64,000 bases of DNA from Anthonomus grandis grandis. Lineage: Eukaryota > Arthropoda > Insecta > Coleoptera > Curculionidae. Positions 23,098 through 34,277 of the stretch are shown piece after piece (the stretch's first letter is position 1; each line of letters opens with the position of its first letter). The stretch lies in assembly GCF_022605725.1 (NCBI RefSeq), contig NC_065547.1, positions 13,867,167-13,931,166 of the forward strand. Direction: 5' to 3'. The notes below the pieces were generated by a model. It was not told where the DNA came from. It ran no database searches and saw nothing but the letters and a program-made list of their open reading frames with translations. Both the position numbers and the translations under genes were made by a program.

Positions 23098-25030
23098 TCA
23101 GTCACTTTGGCAATTATGGCAAACATAATATGTGAGCTCTTGTTGTGTGCATACTTCATGCGACCATATTTTGCAGTTAGTACATCGGATCCGCTGTTCA
23201 CCTGGCTTACTTTTATTAAATGGTTCAAGACACACCAAACAAAAACATTCACTTTCGTCGTCGGTAGAATTTTCAGATGACTTCTTTCTTATTGTCACGG
23301 GTGCTTGGGATTTTCTTTGGACCCTTCTTTTCGGTTTCCAGATTCCGTTTGACCTTTTGTGTTTTCTTATTAGCTTCTCTCTCTATTTCCTTCTTTTCCG
23401 GTGTATCGGTGTACACGGTTGACTTCCTCTTTTTCTTTTCTCTTGCGTTTATTTTTCTTGGTGAAACTTTTCCGAAAGACCTAACCACTTCTGGTGAAAA
23501 CGTGTTATTTTAACTGTTTTCGGAAATTTCACAATTTTTTAGGCCCCGAGAAGTTGATGGCGTTGGGTTTTGAAACTCATCTTCTATGGTTGGTACAGTC
23601 AGATTGTTTCCTGGATTTGAACCTGGATGATCATTTGGAGGTTCGGTTGAAGGCAACCTATTGGTAACAGACGTAGATAAGGTAGGATTATCAAATGTAT
23701 CTTTCAAAGTAGAATCTGTCAGATTCAGATTGTTGCCTGGATCTAAAGCAGGTGAAACTGAAGGTTCGATTGGAGGCAACCTATCTGTGACAAAAGACGG
23801 CGAGAAATCTGTCTCCGTAAAAATATCTCTATTAAAAGGATATATCCCTGTATACTTAAATCCGGCTTGGATATTGCTTTGTGTAAGAGCTAAGGGCAAT
23901 ATTGTTGCGACAATTCCGGGTAAATCATATATAGACATCGGTTTACCAGGGTGACTACGAATCTAACCATCACAAGCAGAGTTTGTTGCTTTCTTAAGAG
24001 GACCGAATACTGTTCTATCGAGGGGCTGACATTTATGCGAGCAGTAGGGTGGGAAAGAAAGCATTACTATTCAATGAGTTTTACAATAGTCTAGAGCTTC
24101 TATACTAATATGAGATGAGTGGTTATCCAGTGTGAGCAGAACCTTATGAGCTTGTGAAGAATTTGTGAAATTGCTTTTGAAAGTGTTTTAAGAACAAGAT
24201 GAACTCTTTTTCTTGCATCCATTCTGACCCGTTTTCAGCCCCAATATATCTTGGTGGACCATCACGAATAAAATTATCCTGAAACCGCAGTCGAGGAAAA
24301 ATAAACATCGGCGGAATCGAATTGCCTAGTGCGTTTATTGCCACCGTAACTGTTACGAGTGTACTACGTTCTTGTGAGGTAATTGCACCCACTTATTTCA
24401 TACCTCTTTTTGCTACAATTCGATTTGGTTTCTGGACTGTTGTCACACCAGTTTCGTCTACGTTGTAAATATCCTTTGCTTCAAATTTGTCTCGATCCAA
24501 AGCTTTAGCAAGATTATTAAAAAATACAGAAACATTTGCACAATTGAAGCTGGTTGCTCTAGCTAAGCTGGTTGCTCTAGCTAAGCTGGTTGCTTGTGGT
24601 GCTTTTATTGATAAGTCACGGTGTCTTGACATAAAACCGGAAAACCAGTCTTCTCCTACCATGCCGTTTTTAATCCAAGTGTCCGGTTTATCTATATCAT
24701 ATTTAATGGTTAATTCTAACGAAAGTCTCCGAATATTTTTAGTTGACAGACCTTGATAAATGTCTGCAGCTTTTTTTATGTACTTTACCATTTCGGTTTC
24801 TTGAAGTTCATTAAAAATTTTATTTGCAGGTTTATAGCCCATTGTAACAGGTGGTTGACCTTCAGTATTCCCCGCAGCTTCTTTCTTTTGCTTGTATCTC
24901 AACAAAGACACATGAAAGATCCCAAATTGGTCGGCAGCTAAGCCTAGAGAACTTCCAATTTTAAGCTCTGCATATGCAGATTCATATAAAGATATATCTC
25001 GACTTGAACGATCAGTTTTCGGGACTCTGA
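23098..25030 (-). pseudogene. Pogo-like transposase with C-terminal PHD-type zinc finger (broken)
   Basis: Order on the minus strand: a psq/CENP-B-type HTH (25,030-24,900; GSSLGLAADQFGIFHVSLL), then a second DNA-binding region with DTWIKNGMVGEDWFSGFMSR (24,911-24,393). The DDE core has NVDETGVTTV (near 24,460), LTLDNHSSHIS (near 24,110) and CQPLDRTVFGPLKK (near 24,030). A Ser/Pro-rich tail with a tandem PGNNLT-type duplication covers 23,938-23,510. A Lys-rich stretch follows (23,488-23,273). The zinc finger CLVC...CTNC...HEVC...CHNC lies at 23,298-23,098. Stops at ~24,389, ~24,075 and ~23,950 and frameshifts at ~23,510 and ~23,280 break it. An acceptor-like TTTCAATTCAG before the HTH suggests a lost or distant first exon. 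An 18-bp tandem duplication encodes a repeated ATSLAR near 24,551-24,596. Confidence 0.85.
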
Positions 25031-26689
25031 ATTGAAATAAATTAATTAATTTACTAGATTAATATCCTAACTAATGAAAGCTGACAAACAAACTAAACAT
25101 ACTACAGACTCAATTACAATTTATTTCATTTTAGAAATGAACGGCGGGGTCAGTGGAAACGTTTTAAATGTCCCCAAACGACTTTTTTAAATAAATGACA
25201 CCATATTGACTACAAACAAAATGAATGTCAAATTTAAACCAAAGTAAAAGAAAGCTAAGTTAATGGCCTAACTAATGAAAACCGACAAACTAACCAAATA
25301 CACATACAGACTCATTTACACACGCATAAGAAATATAGCAAACACTTACTTTGGATACGTGAAAACACAAAATCTCGCACTAGGTACGTATACTTTGTTT
25401 AATGGCCCGCGGCGTACTGCCAAAAAATGGTTGTCGATATTATGGCTTATATTACACGCGCAATTTGTTTCTATCTTGTAGCGGAAGAAAGTTTTGATTA
25501 CTGTTGCAATTGACCCCAGTCTCCCCTACGTTTAAAAATTCTCAGAGAGCATAATTTTATTTTTTTATAAATAAAATAAATTCAATTGTCTGGAAGTATT
25601 TTTCGGAGGGAGTTGAAATTTCTTTGACTTTAACGGCGTATTATAATAAAAACTGAAAAAATCAAATTTTCGTGCACCCTGTATATTTTTTTTTAAAATG
25701 CTGTAATACGACTCCAATCAATTTAATTCAAACATAATTATTTTTTCAAGAATATGTGTATACATTTTTAATTTTCATATAATTATTTTAAAAAAAAATG
25801 TTTTTTTTTTAAATCTATTTTTCTGCCATCCTATAGGTTTTTTTTAAATGACAAAATAGGTGCCTATTGAATTTATTCAAAGAATTTGTGAATAACATTT
25901 TGAATTTATTTTAGTCTTTTTATAGGTTTTTTCTGAATATTTAAGAAAAAAATTGATAATCCAAAAACTCTACCTATCTCTAATTTCTTTACTAATATGT
26001 GCATTTTTAGGAAAATACCAAAGTAGGTGTCAAATGAATTTAATTTAAGAATATGTGGGTAAGTTTTTAATTTTTTGGGTATGCTTGTTTTTGCATTATG
26101 GACATTTTGTCAATTCTTTATAAATAAAAATGTATTTTACAAAAATTGCCTTAAACGGTCTAAACAATTTCGGAATTATATTGCAGGTTTTTATTTGAGG
26201 AGTCTAATTAAAATTTAATTTTCTTAAAATTTGGTTTTAAATTTTTAAAAAAATACAATTGAGTTCAATTCTTTCCAGAAAGTTGAAATATTTTTAACTA
26301 GCTGCCTGGAAAATTAAAATAAATTAATTATAAGTTATAATTTTTTCACAAATATACTATTTTTATACATTACCAAAATAACAAAACGTCACTGGGTACA
26401 TTGAAAAATAATTCTCAGGGAGCATAACTTTAATATTTGTTAAACTTTTAAATACTGTGAGCAATTCTTAAAATTAAATTAATTAATTATAATTATAAGG
26501 TTTTTATTTTAGAAGAATAGTCAAATTTTTATTTCCTTAAATTTATTATCAAATTTTGTTTTTTAATGATTATACTACTTTTGTACAATATTAGTAAAAT
26601 GAGAAACTATAATCAAATACATTGAAGAATTATCAGAAACCATAACTTAATTTATTTTTATTATTCTTTAAATATTGTGAAAAATTCTT

Positions 26690-27855
26690 TAAATTTAATT
26701 TTTTTGAGGCTGTTTAATTCGTTCGCCGTAAATGTGATTCTCGCCTATTTTAGTCAGTTAGCTAAGTCTAATAAAGCTTCAACACTATGGAAAGTGCATT
26801 CAATGATTAGAACAACAATTAACATTAAACACAATACAGATATCAAAATATGCCAGGCTACGAGCATTTTTGAAAAAACAATCTGATGGTTATCGAGGAA
26901 AAAATCAAAGATATTAACTGGAGAAAAAGTCAACCATAATGCTCCAGATCATATTTATCTTGCTACAAAGAGACATAAATGTATTTAGACATATTTTTAC
27001 CCACATATCCTAGATCTTTAAAATACCATAAACATGTATGTATATAATGTACTAATTTTTTAGGTTGCTGTGATATTAGGAATTATGGGAGCTTGTCGAA
27101 GACAGGAGCTCTACCTAATGAAAGTTCAGGATATTGAGAACTTGGGGTTCGCTATAATAATAAATGTTCCTTATACAAAAACTAGTGCCTAGACAATTTA
27201 CAATCACTGGAAAGTTTTATACCTTATTTAAAAAATATTTATCTCTACGGCTACCAGCTGATATTGCGACAAATAGTATCTTCATTAACTTTCAAAATGG
27301 ACGCTGCACCAAGCAAGTGATTGGAATAAACAAACTAGGAAACAAGTGGCACAATTTTTGAACTTACCCAACTCTGGATTATACACGAGTCATTGTTTTT
27401 GAAGAACATCTGCAACAATTCTTGTGGATTCTGGGGTGAATATAGAAACATTAAAAAGACACGGAGGGTGAAAATCTACAGAAATTGCTGAAGGATATAT
27501 AGATAACTTATTACAAAACCGCCTAAATGTTTCAAGTCAAATAATGTCCCAAATTAATGAAAATGAGGAACCAGCACCCAAAAAATCCAAATTTCAGCAA
27601 AAAAAAACTGCAGGAACTACAAGTAGAGCTTCCTTGTGAAAGTGCTAACTCCCAACAGCAAAACATATTTGCCTCATTAACGACTAAAAACATATCGGAT
27701 TCCCCTAAAAATATTACAATTCAAAATTGTACTGGAATTACAATAAATATATATAACAAAACCATGAAAAATAAAAGCAAACATATTATTTGTAATCTTT
27801 GTTATTTTTTGATAGTTTTTGTTTGTTCAAGAATGAGAAATATACATTTGATATA
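26690..27855 (+). pseudogene. Crypton-like tyrosine recombinase gene (degraded, with likely intron)
   Basis: The protein pieces match the insect Crypton-like tyrosine recombinase family. The N-terminal part is YFSQLAKSNKASTLWKVHSM at ~26,740-26,799. The catalytic-domain start is LGIMGACRRQELYLMKVQDI at ~27,075-27,134; the second R is the expected catalytic Arg. The core segment ITGKFYTLFKKYLSLR is open at 27,164-27,361. The region of the HxxR box and a KRHGGW-like motif (~27,360-27,500) is frameshifted. The C-terminal tail is open at 27,557-27,820 and ends in an Asn/Ile-rich NCTGITINIYN stretch. TTTTTTAG at 27,056-27,063 before GTTGCTGTG looks like a splice acceptor, with the donor near 26,970-26,981. 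Such enzymes integrate circular DNA by strand exchange. This copy is inactive. Confidence 0.72.
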
Positions 27856-28029
27856 AAAAAATTATTTTTTTTTATCGAGTAATATAAATTTATTTTACAT
27901 TTTTCATTTTTTTTTTGGATTTTAAGTTTTTATTTGCTTTTACAAACTCTTTTTAATAATAATATACAATAGTGGTCCTTTTTTGAAAAGGTAAAAATAG
28001 AAGTATTTGGATCTGATGTATTTAACTAT

Positions 28030-28341
28030 AGTGACCCTAGGAAAAAAAAGTTGATGATGAACTCTAAAAGACAAAACGTCGTATCATCAATTTTAAATTA
28101 CCATCATGAAGGGCGAAAAAAGTGGCTATGAAAAAGTTTATTTTTACTTTGTTCTACGACTTTACATGACAGAAAATAATTTAAAAGAATTTTTGATTTA
28201 TTCGGATATCTCTGGAAATACTCGAAGGAAGTTTTAAATTTTTACAAAACATTTTAAAAAGTATTAAATTACGCTATTTTACCCTAATTTTGCTGACCTT
28301 TTATCATTGAATTTTTTACACTTAAATTTGGGAAACCCTGT
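28030..28341 (+). repeat. Diverged mariner-like terminal region
   Basis: The block order AAAAAAGTTGATGATG, AAAAGACAAAACGTCG, TCAATTTTAAATT, GAAAAAAGTG follows the same order as in the right inverted repeat of the element at 52,787-55,322 (54,995-55,085). It ends GGGAAACCCTG, a mariner-like terminus, at 28,341. No partner end is recognised nearby. Confidence 0.4.
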
Positions 28342-28362
28342 TGTTTTATTAGTTGTAGAAAA

Positions 28363-28498
28363 AGTATAGTCTATAACATGTGCGAAATAGACAATTCTAC
28401 ACTCGTAGAGCCGTTCCCCTCGCCTGACGGCTCGGGCAACAAGCACCTCTACTCGTGTGGAATTTTGCTTATTTCGCTTTTGTTATAGAATATACTAT
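28363..28498. repeat. Long imperfect hairpin (about 45-50 bp arms)
   Basis: The left arm (28,363-28,410) holds CTATAACATGTGCGAAATAG and ACACTCGTAGAG. The right arm (28,446-28,498) holds the inverse CTCTACTCGTGTGG and TATTTCGCTTTTGTTATAG. The loop is unusually G+C-rich (CCCCTCGCCTGACGGCTCGG). No TSD or coding content is evident. Confidence 0.7.
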
Positions 28499-28759
28499 TT
28501 TGTCTTTGTATCAATGTAGAAACTGAAAAATTGTGAACACAGACCTAATTTGTGATGTAGTAACATTTTTCGTTTCATTCCAGGGAACACATCATCTAAT
28601 TAAGATAATATAAACAATAAGAATCACATTAGTTATTATTAAAATATCTATAATTAGATCTATAAATTATATTATAACTTTTAAGTTGTGTCTGTAAATT
28701 GAATTATGTATTTGTAAAAATGTCTGTAATAAATTGTATTGTATTGTATGATATATTGT

Positions 28760-29515
28760 AAGTTAATTGCAGGAAGACGACCAAGAAATAGGAGATTTAT
28801 ATAATATCCTAGAAAATACTATGGCCGATCCCAAGCTAGTAATATTAAAATCAAATTAAGCAAATGAATATCTAAAGCAAATACAAAATGAATTAGTGCT
28901 CCTAAACCAATAATCGTTCAAGAAGCGCTCAGAAACTGTGAACCTTCCCTACAGGAATAAAGCTCGGATCAAATGTGAAGGAGTGTTGAGAAATAGATTA
29001 CGGAATCACATAGACAGAATATATTATGTAGACCAAAAGAGACATGGAAAAGAAAACCGCTCCACTGAGCTCTATGGTAAAATAAAATCCAGGACCTAAC
29101 CCAACTCAACTCAACCCTGGCGACCTAAGGGAAGAAGCCGAATGAACAATACTTAGGGAGAAAGTGTAACAAAAAATCCAAAAGCCCCAGGTTGTGATGG
29201 AATTGCCGCTAAAGTAGCGAAAAAAATGGGCGAATTGGGAATATCCGTCATATCCTACATATATCAGAAGATCTGGATGACTTTTATATTAGAAAGGTTC
29301 TCCCTCATGACTATGACAATTATCGTACAATTGCCGTAATTCCAAAATTATGCTACTAAACAAGAAGCTCAACAAGTACCAGATGAATAGACTGCATTTA
29401 ATTCAACCAAAGAAGCTCGCAAACAGATGGTAAACGTTTGACAGATGATCAAGAAATCAAGGAGTTAAATGTTAAAATGCTCATGTGTTTCGTGGACTAC
29501 ACCTAATATATATTT
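28760..29515 (+). pseudogene. LINE reverse-transcriptase fragment
   Basis: Pieces of a non-LTR retrotransposon polyprotein are readable. NPKAPGCDGIAAKVAKKMGE (29,171-29,230) corresponds to the SPGxDGI region at the start of reverse transcriptase. Further on, VKMLMCFVDYT (~29,473-29,505) corresponds to motif A, cut short just before its end. Upstream KKRSETVNLPYRNKARIK (~28,922-28,975) fits the linker after the endonuclease. Several stops and shifts. It does not match the other LINEs in the window. Confidence 0.6.
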
Positions 29516-30780
29516 TATTAAGAAAAAAGTCTATTCTGAAGTGGAGTTAATATAAAATTGAAAAGTAAGTAGGAGAAGTCTTTTCTCCACAAATAAAACG
29601 CTAATCCTCTAATTTCAGAAGTTATGCATTTCGGCAAGTGTTCTTGCCACCATCAGACTTGGGTTACTTAACACATACACAAATTCTAAGCAATGAATTT
29701 GTTTTATTATATATAATATTTTTTTATATTAATATTAATTAGTTTTTTTTCATGCTGTAAAATAGTTTATTCATTTTTATTAATACTAACTAGTCTGACT
29801 TTAACATTAACAGATTGGTATTAAAAAAAATGATAAATCGCTTAATATAAAAATGGTTAGTTTTAAAAATAATTAACCCAATGGCAAAAGACTGAAATAA
29901 ATTCTAAATATAAAAGAATGGAAAAACAACCGTGAAATTTCAGTCCGTTTTTGCGGCAAAATCAAATTTCATTTACCGAAAGGCTAAAATGACAAACAAA
30001 AGCAATAAAATCGTTTCGTTTTATTTGAGGGTGAGGGGGATGAGGGTGGTAACCTTATAAATCCGTTGCAGGGGTTGCCGCCGCTCTGCCTTTGCCATTT
30101 TAAAAGAGATGCCGAGGGCGGAAAATTTTTAATTAGTTTACTTTCCGTCGCGATAATGCCAACCTGGGATTTTCCTGAAAGGTTGGTGAAATCTAAGGAA
30201 ATCATAAAATAATTAGCGATAATAAAAAAGCAGTATAATTTATGGGAATAAAGCGTACCAACACTAGTAATTTATTAACGTTTATTTTCTTAGCAAAAGA
30301 TTTAAAAAAACGTTTACAATTTGATACAGTTTTTACATAATAAAACTTGTTAAACCAGCGATCTATATTCTCCTATATCTCTATCCCGTTTCCTCATTTA
30401 AAATAAATATTTCTAATATAAACTATTTTTTGCTTAAGTATTTACAACGTTAAAGTAAAACTCATTAAAAAAACAGAAAAAGTTGAATTTGCTTGATTTT
30501 TTCAGGCATTAAAGCAGTCATTTTTTTCTCTAACTACTTTATAAAACCCGAAATATTAAAATAGCTGAAGATCTCTTATTGAATAATCTTTTTTTCAGCA
30601 CTCATAAATATTCATAAGCATAAAATTATGAATATTTATTTTAAGTAGCAAAAATAGGAAAGCGTAGTTTTTATAGTCCATAGAGTTAATTATGATAATT
30701 GATTTTTTTATGTAATATTTGAGTATAGATTTACAATTTCTTTTATTTTAGATAGTTGAAGCCAAAATAGCTGTTTACTT
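29516..30780. other. Intergenic, no gene recognised
   Basis: AT-rich with one less AT-rich patch at about 30,020-30,190. An open frame on the minus strand there shows no recognisable domain and is probably incidental. Confidence 0.5.
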
Positions 30781-30884
30781 ATTTATTAAAATTATTCAGT
30801 AGCAAAGCAGTGATGATTTTTTTCCAAAATTACTATATTTACCTCAAGAAAATTGACTATATTTTTTTCCAATAATTTAAAACC

Positions 30885-31350
30885 AGCTAGACTTTAGTTG
30901 CCTGAAAACCACAAAGAATTTAATGAGTAAATAAGAAAATTTAAAACTTTCAAACAGAAAATGTACGTTCAAAATTAAAAAAAAAATTAAATGCCTGAAA
31001 CATAATGTTTTATTTTTTTTTAAGTAGTTAACCACTTGAACTTTAGCTGCCTAAAAAAATTTAGTGAGCATTTTTCGGACAGTAAATTAGTTAAATTGTA
31101 ACTTTTTGAAAGGTTTAATTTCGTAGTTTCTAGAAATTACTTTAAATGTCTAAAACAAGATGCTTTTAATTTTTTCAAATCGGTTGAAACCCTTTAGACT
31201 TTAGCTGACTAAAATCCAAGAACAATTTCATCAGTAAAATTAATTTCTTGGAAAGCAAATTAGGTAAATTTTAATCTATTGAGGTTTACTTTCGTACCGG
31301 TTCTGGAAAGCAACTAATAAATAGCCTGCAAAATTTTCTCTTGTGGTAAA
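30885..31350. repeat. Diverged tandem repeat, period about 155 bp
   Basis: Three units are marked by GACTTTAGTTGCCTGAAAA (30,891), GAACTTTAGCTGCCTAAAAA (31,039) and AGACTTTAGCTGACTAAAAT (31,197). Each is followed by a (T)TAATGAGTAAA-like block, and then by TAATTTCGTA / TTACTTTCGTA in the second and third units. Confidence 0.6.
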
Positions 31351-31603
31351 AAGTGACCTTTAATTTATTTTTTTCGTCGCCTAGTGACTATAGCGCATCC
31401 CGCAACGTAATGTACACATTTTCTGAGTAACTATGAATTACATTATCGCTAAACTTAAAAATTCTACCAAAATCCTCGTCATAAGCATCCGTAGATCCTA
31501 GTTCTCCTTATTATCGGACGTCACGAGTACTATTCATGACGTGACATGATCACACTAAAGAGAGGAAAACTAGTATACCACGTAAGTTCGATTTGCTATG
31601 GAT

Positions 31604-31604
31604 A

Positions 31605-31660
<56 letters not shown>
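31604..31660. repeat. (AAT)n microsatellite, left part
   Basis: About 19 AAT units abut the BEL/Pao 5' LTR. The same repeat resumes after the 3' LTR at 40,812, so the retrotransposon landed inside one microsatellite. Confidence 0.92.
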
Positions 31661-31662
<2 letters not shown>

Positions 31663-32159
31663 TATACGCAACTTTTGAACATATTAAATTATTTTTCGTC
31701 TTTTAACTACGTAATTTCAAATTTACATTAACCATACAAAGTCAAGCTTGGCGCCGACGTCGAATGGTCTATCAAGAGTTTGCGTACAAAGAAGCAAACC
31801 GGCAACTTCAGCTTTTGCCGTTGCCATGATCGAGGCTCCAGACTTCGTCTAAAAGGTGCTTCTATAATTTCCCCAAAATTATGGGAAAAGTTTCTACAAT
31901 ATAATCTAATTTTCATTACACACCACTAATACCAAGTCTAATGTGTTTGTGCCGAATATAAGTGCGGGCCCGCCAGAAGAAACTCATTTATTCCATCCAA
32001 GTGCTCCAAGAGATCAAGGTAGGTGCCATTTCTAATCTTGGTGCTGTATGGTTCCGTTGAAAATTTTATTTTGGAAATTAATGTTAAATTTAGGAAAATG
32101 AACCCTTGCCTATATAAGTAATACAGTCCACTCAATCGCCGTAATATAACAACTGTACA
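31661..32159 (+). repeat. BEL/Pao 5' LTR
   Basis: A 499-bp LTR starting TGTATACG and ending CTGTACA. It contains a TATATAAG motif at ~32,111, a plausible promoter element. It matches the 3' LTR except for a rearranged segment near the end of the latter. Confidence 0.9.
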
Positions 32160-32164
32160 TTTTT

Positions 32165-32180
32165 TGGTCCTTCGAGCCGG
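32165..32180 (+). other. BEL/Pao primer-binding site
   Basis: TGGTCCTTCGAGCCGG lies 5 bases after the 5' LTR and begins with TGG, the complement of a tRNA CCA end. I do not assign the tRNA. The stretch from here to 32,935 is untranslated leader with no gene. Confidence 0.65.
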
Positions 32181-32935
32181 ATAATAAATTTTAAGTTTCC
32201 AAAATTCATAGTGAATTTATATTAAAAAATAAAATCCTTCGATTCTTCGCCATTTTCAGCCACCATAGTACCGTGTATTTCAGCAAATCATAAGCGACAT
32301 TACTTGGCGCATGCATATTAGCAGCAGCGCAGGATTCCCTGCCATCCATCAGATCGCAGCGATTCATCGAATTGCTATTTAAAAATAAACCAGTCCATCG
32401 ACTGTCAACCTTGTTTACATTCTTCATTTTTGCATTTTTACGTATATTTATATTAAAGGGAAATTTTAATAAACTACTTATAATTTTTTCTTAAGTTGAG
32501 ATTCTTCTAAAACTACAAGCAATACGAAAGATTGTTATTGTGCGGTACGTGAACAATGCGGTGTAGTTTTTTCCTTATTTATATCGAAATTTCTACTTTT
32601 TTTGCAAATTTACAGGGTGGTTTGTGTCTTTAAGAATATTGCAGTGTTAGTAATTATAGTAGTACTAGTGCAATTTAGTTTTGATGGTTATTCAGGAATA
32701 AACGAATGAAAAAGGTAAATTTAATTCATTTTGCCAATAAAAACAATACTTAAATAAATTCAGGTATTTTAAACATTTTCTCATTTAAATATCTGCAAAA
32801 ATTAAAACAAAGTAACTGCTTATTTAAATCGTTATTGGACTTAAATCAATAATTTGTTTTGAAAAAATTTAAAAGGAAAATAGTTAATATTTTGGTTTTC
32901 TTAGAAACCAGTGGATAGATTTATTTTTTTCAACA

Positions 32936-34130
32936 ATGAATAAATTAAGTCAACAACGAAAAGTAGCTACAGCTAGAATTACCGAAATATACACTCTTGC
33001 AAAAAAGGCAGTGGAGAGATCGGAGCATAAGTCGCTTTTTAAAGTTAAACATGAGACATTGGAAGAATGTTATAATGATTTTAAGCATCTTCATAATGAA
33101 ATTATCGGCCTAACTACTACAGATGAGGAATTTGGACGCGAGGATGCTATTAGAAAGGGATGTGAAGAATTTTATTTTGCTTCAAAAGATATTTATTTTC
33201 AACTTTTTCCAGAACCCAATAGTATTCAGTGGCCTTCAAATTATGTAACGCCTCATGTAAATCAATTCTCAGATATTCCAAAACCAAATGTTCCTATTTT
33301 TAATGGAAATATGCTTAAATGCCATTAAATCTTATAAAATCTCTGCCAGTAACCGATAGCAATTATACAAACGCCTTTCAAAATTTAGTAAAAAGGTATC
33401 AAAATAAAAGATTATTAGCCACAACTTATTGGAATTTAATAGTCCAGGTTCCAAGTACGAAATCAAACCATAATTCAAAAGATTTAAGATGTATTCTGGA
33501 CACTTTTAATGAAAACCTTGATGCATTAGATGCTCTAGGATTTAATATTACTGATTGGTCGTTTCCCTTGTTTAATATATTGTTGCAAAAAATTGATATG
33601 TCTACCAGATCAGCCTTTGCAATTAAAGATACTGAGAAGGAAATACCCTTATTTTCAGACCTAGTAGCATTCCTAGAGAATCAGTGCAGAGGCATGGAAT
33701 CAATGCAATTATTGCCAACACAAAGTTTAAATTTAAACAAATCTTCAAAAAATTCTGGAGCAGGATTTAATGCTACTACCAGACCAAATAATTATTCAAA
33801 TAGCGGCTCTAAATCCCTTCACACAAATTCTTTTATGGCTAATACTTCAATTCAAACAAAAAACAACAATAAAACTTTTAAAACTTTTTCTTCACAACCT
33901 ACAAATTTAAATTCAAGACATTACAAACTATGTAATTTTTCACTACATCCCCTTTCACAATGTAACATTTTTCTTCAAAAGTCATCCTCTGAACGCCTTG
34001 CATACGTCAAGCAAAATTATGTTTGTATCAATTGCTTACGCACCAATCATTATCTGCTAAAGGACTGTTCATCCCCTCATAACTGATGATCCTGCGGTAA
34101 TCGACACCACACACTGCTGTGTGACGTCAT
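32936..34130 (+). pseudogene. gag: BEL/Pao Gag (frameshifted)
   Basis: The first frame (32,936-33,328) starts MNKLSQQRKVATARITEIY and matches the helical N-terminus of BEL Gag. The second frame (33,319-34,086) continues with the capsid-like region, a Ser/Asn-rich linker and zinc-binding motifs (YKLCNFSLHPLSQC, CINCLRTNHYLLKDC). The final CHCC-type knuckle continues past the stop at 34,084 (HHTLL near 34,108). A frameshift at about 33,320 and this stop prevent a full product. Confidence 0.82.
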
Positions 34131-34277
34131 CAGTTCTCACACACAGTTACAAACATCTTCATCAAATCTTCAACAACACTCATTGCAAACTAATTTAATC
34201 CAGAATAGCGCATCATTGCCTCTACAAACCAATCAGCAAATCCCTCTAATTTAGTTTCCTCCAACCCTACCACTTCC

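Larger units (their letters stand above)
22599..25526 (-). mobile_element. Pogo-like (Tc1/mariner superfamily) transposon
   Basis: Ends: AGGGAGACTGGGGCCAATTG at 22,599 and the inverse of GGGGAGACTGGGGTCAATTG ending at 25,526. TA flanks both (22,597-22,598; 25,527-25,528). Length is 2,928 bp. The minus-strand transposase has a CENP-B-like HTH, a DDE core and a PHD-type zinc finger, as in insect pogo/Jerky-like elements. Removing it rejoins the surrounding tandem repeat. Confidence 0.9.
22100..26700. repeat. Diverged AT-rich tandem repeat (unit about 0.5 kb) interrupted by a pogo-like transposon
   Basis: Related units start with a block like CAGGGAGCATAACTTTAAT (22,104; 25,543; 26,416; 26,631) and end with TACCAAAATA...GTCACTGGGTAC-like sequence (22,571-22,598; 26,372-26,400; 26,588-26,620). 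Internal blocks (AATTGTCTG, TCTTTCCAGGAAGTT, AAATAAATTAATTA) repeat in the same order. Units are strongly diverged and differ in length. The pogo-like element sits between the first two units. Confidence 0.55.

Noticed and set aside
25675..25690. CACCCTGTATA, resembling a mariner right end
   Set aside because: No matching left end or transposase was found nearby, so it stays an unsupported remnant.
29984..30205. 73-codon minus-strand frame in a less AT-rich patch
   Set aside because: No recognisable domain, low complexity (Ser/Pro) and no splice context; probably chance.
32615..32635. TACAGGGTGG sequence resembling a mariner end
   Set aside because: It lies in the BEL/Pao leader with no inverted partner or TA-flanked mate; too short to support an element.
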